This document shows positions 36,465 to 42,456 of a stretch of 42,456 bases of DNA, piece by piece (position 1 is the stretch's first letter; every line of letters starts with the position of its first letter). Source of the stretch: Prorocentrum cordatum (taxonomy: Eukaryota > Sar > Dinophyceae > Prorocentrales > Prorocentraceae). Both the position numbers and the translations under genes were made by a program. The stretch is from contig CAUYUJ010005010.1 of the NCBI GenBank assembly GCA_963575745.1, positions 22,501-64,956 on the forward strand, in the 5' to 3' direction. The notes under the pieces were generated by a model. That model saw nothing but the letters and a program-made list of their open reading frames with translations. It ran no database searches and was not told the origin of the DNA.

Positions 36465-37573
36465 GGGCGCCGGCGGTAAACCGTCAACCTTTCTTACCGC
36501 CGGGGGACTCGTAGAGCTTCCTGACAATGTATAATGTGGAAAAGAATTTCAGAGAACGATTATTGTTTCAGCCCAAGCGATTATAGACCTCTCAAGATGA
36601 CTCTAACAAAACAAACAAACAGTTTTCCAATCGAGCTCGAGTATGAAACCGAGTTCAGACCTCTGAATGCGACAGGCGGACTGTCTGCGGATCGATTCCT
36701 CTGATTACCAGCTCTGCAGCCCCCCATACAGCCTGAGTTATCAGCCCGAGCGATTATAGATCTCTCAAGATGACTCTAACAAAACAAACGAACAGTTTTC
36801 CAATCGGGCTCGAGTATGAAACCGAGTTCAGACCTCTAAATGCGACAGGCGGACGCGTCTGATGTCTGCGGATCGATTTCTCTGATTACCAGCTCTGCAG
36901 CCCCCCATACAGCTGAGTTAAGTGCAGAAAACCGAGAGCACCTCTCAGAATGACTCGAATAATACAACAGTTTCGCGGATCTCGTTCGAGCACCAGACCG
37001 AGTTCCGAGCTCTCGGTTCGACGAACGGACGCGCCTGATTCTCGAAATCGATTCCTGCCGTACAGATCGAGATAAGTACGAAAAACCGAGAGCGTCTGCT
37101 ACAATGACTCGAATAATACGAATAGGTTTGCGACCCTAGCTCGGCTAGCAGACCGAGTTCAGACCTCTGGATTCAACAGGCGAACGCGCCTGATCATTCT
37201 GAATGCATTAGCTGTGCTTACCAGCTCTGTAGTTGTCCTGAAGCTCGAGTTATCTTGAGAAAACCGACAGCGCGTATCAAGATGACTCGAAACGGCCGTT
37301 CCCGCCGGCCGCTTTTTGGCCTTCAAAGTTACCCGATCGAGCTGAGATCAAGATGGCGAGCGGGAATAAGATCGAATATCATGGGAAAAAATACTAGAGC
37401 TCTAACTTAAAAATAGTAATATTCACCCGATCGAGCTGAGATGGAGATGGCGAGCGGGAATAAGATCGAATATCACGGGAAAAAATACTAGAGCTCTAAC
37501 GAATGGTCAAATTCCGAGAACAAGATTTTTAACCGAGCAAAAGTCACCAAAAGTTCCGTCGAGATTTTTCTTA
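36465..37573 (+). mobile_element. Family A element, right arm partly duplicated
   Basis: Hairpin CTGGGCGCCGGCGGTAAACC..TTACCGCCGGGGGAC and leader. A ~165 bp monomer segment (GATTATAGACCTCTCAAGAT to CCCCCATACAGC) is present twice. One right arm runs to 37409 and a second partial right arm follows (37412-37573), ending at GATTTTTCTTAA where family B begins. Confidence 0.7.
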
Positions 37574-37993
37574 ACTGGAACCGTCGGTAAACCGTCAACC
37601 AGATTACCGCCGGGGCCCTCGTAGAGCTCTTTTCTCGCACGACCCTGCTCGGCACACATACAGGTAAACTCTGGAAGAAATCCCAGAAAACTCGAAAAAT
37701 CATGTTTTTATGTTTTTATCCGGAGATAGTTTCGCCAAGTGTTTCGATAGTAATACTACACCTGAGAATTGATTCGCGAACGCAAAATGACCCACTCCAG
37801 GTGCGAAAAAAACTAGATCTAAAAACTGGAGCCGGCGATAAACCGTCAACAATAATAGCGCCGGGGCCTATTTTCTGGCACGGCCCTGATCGGTACATAT
37901 GTATGTTTTTATCAGAAGACTGGTTCGCCAAGCGTTTTGATAGTAATGCTACACCTGCAGACCTGATAATCCATTGGCGAACGCGAAATAACA
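37574..37993 (+). mobile_element. Two truncated family B elements
   Basis: The first starts CTGGAACCGTCGGTAAACC (37574) and is cut at 37825. The second starts CTGGAGCCGGCGATAAACC (37826), has a shortened loop and body (AGCGTTTTGATAGTAATGCT), and is cut at ~37993 where a satellite monomer starts. Confidence 0.65.
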
Positions 37994-38438
37994 CAGATCG
38001 AGTTAAGTACGGTAAACCGAGAGTGTCTGCTACAATGACTCGAACAATACGAAGGTTTCTGGAATTAGCTCGGCTAGCAGACCGAGTTCAGACCTCTGGA
38101 TTCAACAGGCAAACGCGCCTGAATATTCATTAGCTGTGCTGACCAGCTCTGTAATTGTCCTGAAGCACGAGTTATCTTGAAACGGCCGTTCCCGCCCGTG
38201 TGCGTTTTGGCATTCAAAGTTATCCGATCGAGCTGAGATCGCGAGCGGGAATAAGATCGAACATCATCGGAGAAATACTAGAGCTCTAAAGAATGTTCAA
38301 ATTTCGAGAGCAAAATTTTGAAACCGACCAAAAGTCACAGGAAGATCCGTCGAGATTTTTCTTGCCAACTAGCTCTTCAGCCCCCCGGAATTACTCTTAA
38401 GCTTCCAGCAATAACTTGCTAAGGGAAGCTCTACGAGT
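37994..38438 (+). mobile_element. Family A right part (one monomer and full right arm)
   Basis: AGATCGAGTTAAGTACGGTA, one monomer to AGCACGAGTTATCTTGA, the right arm and GGGAAGCTCTACGAG (38423-38437). Family C sequence resumes immediately after it. Confidence 0.7.
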
Positions 38439-38530
38439 TACGTGCACCGCCGTAGAGAGCTCCTGGCAGGCACCACCACCGTTCGGCTTCCAATTTTCAG
38501 ACTTTTAGCTCGCAGCGAGCTCTCCGGGAA
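38439..38530 (+). mobile_element. Family C element, right part
   Basis: CGTGCACCGCCGTAGAGAGC, TCCTGGCAGGCACCACCACC, GCTTCCAATTTTCAGAC and AGCTCGCAGCGAGCTCTCC. It aligns directly onto the left part ending at 36464. Confidence 0.7.
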
Positions 38531-38678
38531 TCTTAGCAAAACCCACCCAAAGTCACCACTCTGTCTCTTCAGGTCGGGTCGGCCAACTAGCTTTACCGCG
38601 CGCCGGAATTCCTCTAGCTCATCGATACCGAAGAGCTCTACGAGGTCCTCGCAAGCCCACAGAAGCTCGCTACAAGCA
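38531..38678 (+). mobile_element. Family B right part
   Basis: AACCCACCCAAAGTCACCAC, GGTCGGGTCGGCCAACTAGC and CATCGATACCGAAGAGCTCT then ACGAGG. About 30 bp of unmatched sequence precedes the next hairpin. Confidence 0.6.
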
Positions 38679-39170
38679 CTGCCGCCGGCGGTAAACCGTC
38701 AACCTGGTCACCGCCGCGAACCTCGTAGAGCTCCTGCCACGCGAAAGAGTGCTCAGAGTCACAGAGAGATCATTCCTCAAAAAAAGAGAAAATTTTATTC
38801 TTTTCGTGTCGACATGAAGATGGTCCCGCCAAGTGTTTTCATAGTAAAAATGCGCCTTCAGAGCTCATACTAAGACATAGAGGCCCTCATACTCTGCGTT
38901 CCTCCGAACACGTGAAGAAAGCTTCTGAAGCGAGAGCCGGAACAATTCGAGAAATAACGATTTTCCGGTTTTCATTCAGTGGATTTCTCCGAGTGTTTTC
39001 ATAGTACCATCGAAAATTCAGCAGGTGCGCCATAGCTTACTAGGAAATAAAAAAATCTTACTTCTAAAAACGAACTTCAAAATTTTTGATGAAGTGAAAA
39101 ACAGCGACCCCAACTTACCACATTCTCTCTTTTCGTCGGGCCGGCCAACTAGCTCCAACCTGCGCTCGAA
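38679..39170 (+). mobile_element. One or two joined family B elements
   Basis: Hairpin CTGCCGCCGGCGGTAAACC..GGTCACCGCCG, CCTCGTAGAGCTCCTGCCAC and a B body to ~38893; then a second B interior (CGTGAAGAAAGCTTCTGAAG, a GTGTTTTCATAGTACC block) ending CCGGCCAACTAGCTCCAAC..CGAA at the next hairpin. Confidence 0.6.
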
Positions 39171-40602
39171 CTGGGCGCCGGCGGTAAACCGTCAACCTTT
39201 CTTACCGCCGGGGGACTCGTAGAGCTTCCTGAGAATATAAAGTGTGGGAAAAAACTCCAAAGAACGACTAGTTTTTCAGCCCAAGCGATTCCAAACCTAT
39301 CAAGATAACGTTAACAAAAAACAAACAGTTTCGCAACCGAGTTCGGGTATCAAACCGAGTTCAGACCTCTGAATGCGACAGGCGGCCGCGTCTGATGTCT
39401 GCCAATCCACTCATGTGATTCCCAGCCGTGCAGCCCCCCTACAGCCCGAGTTAAGTGCAGAAAACCGACAGTATCGACTCGAATAATAGAATAGTTTTCC
39501 CGATCTAGTTCGAGCAGCAGACCGAGTTCCGAGCTCTGGAATCGATCGACAAACACGCCTGATGTGTGCAAATCGATATATGTGACCCGCAGCACTGTAG
39601 CCGGCCCAAACACGAGTTAAGTGCAGAAGACAGAGAGCACTTCTCAAGATCATTCAACAATACGAATAGTTTCGCAAATCTAGCTCGGGCAGCAGGCCGA
39701 GTTCAGAGCTCTCGGTTCAGTAGACGAACGCGACTGATGATTCCCCATCGATGTCTGTGACAATGAGCCCTCTAGCTGCCCTACAGCTCGAGTTAAGTAC
39801 AGAAAACCGAGAGCGTCTGTCAAGATGACTCGAATAATACGAATAGGTTTGCGGACCTAGCTCGGCTAGCAGACCGAGTTCAGACCTCTGGATTCAACAG
39901 GCGAACGCGCGTGATGATTCTGAGTGCGATAGGCGTCCTTACCAGCACTGTAGCTGCCCTAGACCTCGAGTTAAGCAGAAAATACCGACAACACGTATCA
40001 AGTTGACTCGAATAATACGAATAGGTTTGCGGACCTAGCTCGGCTAGCAGACCGAGTTCAGACCTCTGGATTCGACAGGCGAACGCGCCTGATGATTCTG
40101 GGTGCGATAGGTGTGCTTACCAGCACTGTAGCTGCCCTACACCTCGAGTTAAGTAGGAAATACCGACAACGCGTATCAAGTTGACTCGAATAATACGAAT
40201 AGGTTTGCGGACCTAGCTCGGTAGCAGACCGAGTTCAGACCTCTGGATTGAACAGGCGAACGCGCCTGATGATTCTGAGTGCGATAGCTGTGCTTACAGG
40301 CACTGTAGCTGCCCTACAGCTCGAGTTAAGTTGAAAATACCGACAGCCCGTAGCAAGATGACTCGAAACGGCCGTTCCCGCCACCGTGCTTTTTGGCCTT
40401 CAAAGTTACCCGATCGAGCTGAGATCAAGATGGCGAGCGGGAATAAGATCGAATATCACGGGAAAAAATACTAGAGCTCTAACGAATGGTCAAATTTCGA
40501 GAACAAAATTTTCAAGAGCAAAAGTCACCAAAAGTTCCGTCGAGATTTTTATTGCCAACTAGCTCTCCAGCGCGCCGGAATTACTCTTAGCTTCCAGCTA
40601 TA
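39171..40602 (+). mobile_element. Family A element, ~1.43 kb, end slightly damaged
   Basis: Hairpin CTGGGCGCCGGCGGTAAACC..TTACCGCCGGGGGACTCG and TAGAGCTTCC. About six or seven monomers, the last ones very regular: CGAATAATAC or its equivalent at 39831, 40009, 40187 and 40364, spacing 177-178 bp. The right arm runs to TTACTCTTAGCTTCCAGCTATAA. It lies tail-to-tail with an inverted copy that follows. Confidence 0.75.
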
Positions 40603-40617
40603 ACTGGCGCCGGCGGT
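40603..40617 (+). repeat. Orphan hairpin left arm
   Basis: CTGGCGCCGGCGGTG, an element start with nothing else of the plus-oriented element behind it. It sits between two oppositely oriented family A right arms. Confidence 0.6.
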
Positions 40618-41542
40618 GTGACAATTCGTTTGAGCTCTAGTATTTTTTCCCGTGATATTCGATCTTATTCCCGCTCTCCATCTTCATCTCAGCTCGATCG
40701 GGTAACTTTGAAGGCCAAAAAGCACTCTGGCGGGATCGGCCGTTTCGAGTCATCTTGATATGCGCTGACGGTTTTCTGAACATAACTCGAGCTCTAGGGC
40801 AGCTACAGAGCTGGTAAGCACAGCTAACGCATGCAGAATGATCAGGCGCGTTCGCCTGTTGAACCCACAGGTCTGAACTCGGTCTGTCAGCCGAGCTCCG
40901 CAAACCTGGTCGTATTATTCGAGTCAACTTGATACGCGTTGTCGGTATTTTCTACTTAACTCGAGCTGTAGGACAGCTACAGTTCTGGTAAGCACTCCTA
41001 TCGCACTCAGAATGATCAGACGCGTTCGCCTGTTGAATCCATAGGTCTAAACTCGGTCTGCTAGCCGAGATAGGTCCGCAAACCTATTCGTATTATTCGA
41101 GTCAACTTGATATGCGTTGTCGGTATTTTCTACTTAACTCGAGCTGTAGGGTAGCTACAGTGCTGGTAAGCACACCTACCGCACTCAGAATCATCAGGCG
41201 CGTTCGCCTGTTGAATCCAGAGCTCTATCTAAACTCCGTTTGTTGCGCGATGCAGAATCACGAAACTGTTCGTATTCTTCCAGTCATCTTGAGAGCTACT
41301 CTTGGCGTTCTGCACTTAATTCGGGCTGTAGGGAAGCTGCAGGGCGGGTAATCACAGGAATCGATTCGGAGACATCAGACGCGTCCGTCTGTCACATTCA
41401 GAGGTCTGAACTCGGTCTGATGCTCGAGTTGGGCTGAAAAACTATTCGTTCTCTGCAATTTTTTTCGACAGTATATGTTGTCAGGAAGCTCTACGAGTCC
41501 CCGGCGGTAACAAAGGTTGACGGTTTACCGCCGGCGCCCAGT
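40618..41542 (-). mobile_element. Family A element, minus strand
   Basis: In inverse complement: right arm (truncated at its end near 40618), about four monomers (CTACAGAGCTGGTAAGCACA; CGCGTTCGCCTGTTGAA; TCTGAACTCGGTCTG), the ACTATTCGTTCTCTGCAATT leader and GGAAGCTCTACGAGTCCCC, then the hairpin and GGCGCCCAG end (to 41542). Confidence 0.75.
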
Positions 41543-41611
41543 CTCCTAGCTCTCGGAGAGCTCTCTGGGTAAACCGGAAAAGCGAAGAGACCGTAGGGGT
41601 GCGAGGGAAAT
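41543..41611 (-). mobile_element. Family C fragment, minus strand
   Basis: AGCTCTCGGAGAGCTCTCTG is the C end palindrome and AAGCGAAGAGACCGTAGGGG resembles its left end. The middle is deleted. Confidence 0.45.
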
Positions 41612-42456
41612 AACTCGTAGAGCTTCCCTTAGCTAGTTATAGCTGGAAGCTTAGAGTAATTCCGGCGCGCTGGAGAGCTTTGGCAAGAAAAATCTCGACG
41701 GAACGTTTGGTGACTTTTGCTCGGTTGAAAATTTTGTTCTCGAAATTTGACAATTCGTTAGAGCTCTAGTATTTTTTTCCCGTGATATTCGATCGTATTC
41801 CCGCTCGCTATCTTGATCTCAGCTCGATCGCGTAACTTTGAAGGCCAAAAAGCACTCTGGCGGGAACGGCCGTTTCGAGTCATCTTGATACGCGTTGTCG
41901 GTATTTTGTACTAAACCCGCTGTAGGGCAGCTACAGAGCTGGTAAGCACAGCTATCGCACTCAGAATCATCAGGAGCGTTCGCCTGTCCAATCTATAGGT
42001 CTGAACTCGGTCTGCTAGCCGAGCTAGGTCCGCTAATCTATCGTATTTTCGAGTCAACGTTATACGCGTTGTCGATATTTTCTACTTAACTCGAGCTGTA
42101 GGGCTGCTACAGTGCTGGTACGCACACCTATCGCACGCAGAATTATCAGGCGCGCTCGCCTGTTGAATCCATAGATCTGAACTCGGTCTGCTAGCCGAGC
42201 TAGGTCCGCAAATCTATTCGTATTATTCGAGTCAACTTGATACGCGTTATCGGTATCTTCCATCTTACTCGAGCTGTAGGCCAGCTACACAGTGCTGGTA
42301 AGCACACCCATCACACTCAGAATAATCAGGCGCGTTCGCCTGTTGAATCCAGAGCTCTGAACTCGGTCTGCTGCGCGATCCAGAACCACGAAACTGTTCG
42401 TATTCTTCCAGTGATCTTGAGAGCTACTGTCGGCGTTCTGCACTTAACTCGGGCTG
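41612..42456 (-). mobile_element. Family A element, minus strand, runs off the window
   Basis: It begins with the inverted A end (CTCGTAGAGCTTCCCTTAGC, TAGCTGGAAGCTTAGAGTAA), the whole inverted right arm, and at least three inverted monomers to the window end. Its hairpin side lies outside. Confidence 0.75.

Noticed and set aside
9201-42456. Repeats with regular spacing considered as a CRISPR array
   Set aside because: The ~177 bp units are repeats throughout with no short-repeat/unique-spacer alternation, and the context is eukaryotic.

Overview
This is repeat-dominated nuclear DNA of a eukaryote. No bacterial-style operons, rRNA, tRNA or CRISPR can be seen. The only intact protein-coding unit is a non-LTR (LINE) retrotransposon with APE endonuclease, reverse transcriptase and RNase H domains. 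The altered RT motif (ADN for ADD), the dense nested repeats and the lack of recognisable host genes fit a large protist genome. A dinoflagellate is my best guess, from general knowledge of such genomes and not from a host marker gene.

Layout. 1-2.6 kb: remnants of a short hairpin-ended repeat (family B), a tandem ~405 bp duplication and unassigned DNA. 2.8-4.0 kb: a frameshifted, 5'-truncated second LINE on the minus strand. 4-9.2 kb: simple repeats (purine tract, CAT/ATC arrays), a ~109 bp and a ~152 bp tandem repeat, a GC-rich block with possible decayed coding sequence, and a possible captured gene fragment. 9.2-42.5 kb: a mosaic of three interspersed families. Family A has a 5' hairpin, a variable number of ~177 bp satellite monomers and a conserved ~250 bp right arm. 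Family B is ~280-400 bp with the same hairpin and related ends. Family C is ~300 bp with a large GC-rich palindrome. They are nested in each other in both orientations. 17,339-23,146: a complete 5.8 kb LINE on the minus strand, flanked by an exact 12 bp target-site duplication, sitting inside the hairpin of a family A element.

How the parts relate. Families A and B begin (plus orientation) with CTGG plus a GC-rich hairpin, followed by CTCGTAGAGCT, and end with its inverse complement. Read on the other strand this is a short 5' inverted repeat, an internal body (in A a satellite array), a 3' inverted repeat and then a 3'-terminal hairpin, with insertion between T and T. That is the architecture known for Helentron-associated non-autonomous elements (HINEs), which move by rolling-circle transposition; no Rep/helicase gene is present here. 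Three poly(A)-tailed insertions have used the loop of this same hairpin, two at the same TT/ACC step, and all three share a GCAAA..GC motif before the A-tract. The RNase H domain of both LINE copies is circularly permuted (second half before first half).

Numbers, boundaries and alignments were made by eye. Boundaries of degenerate repeats are approximate, usually within 5-20 bp.
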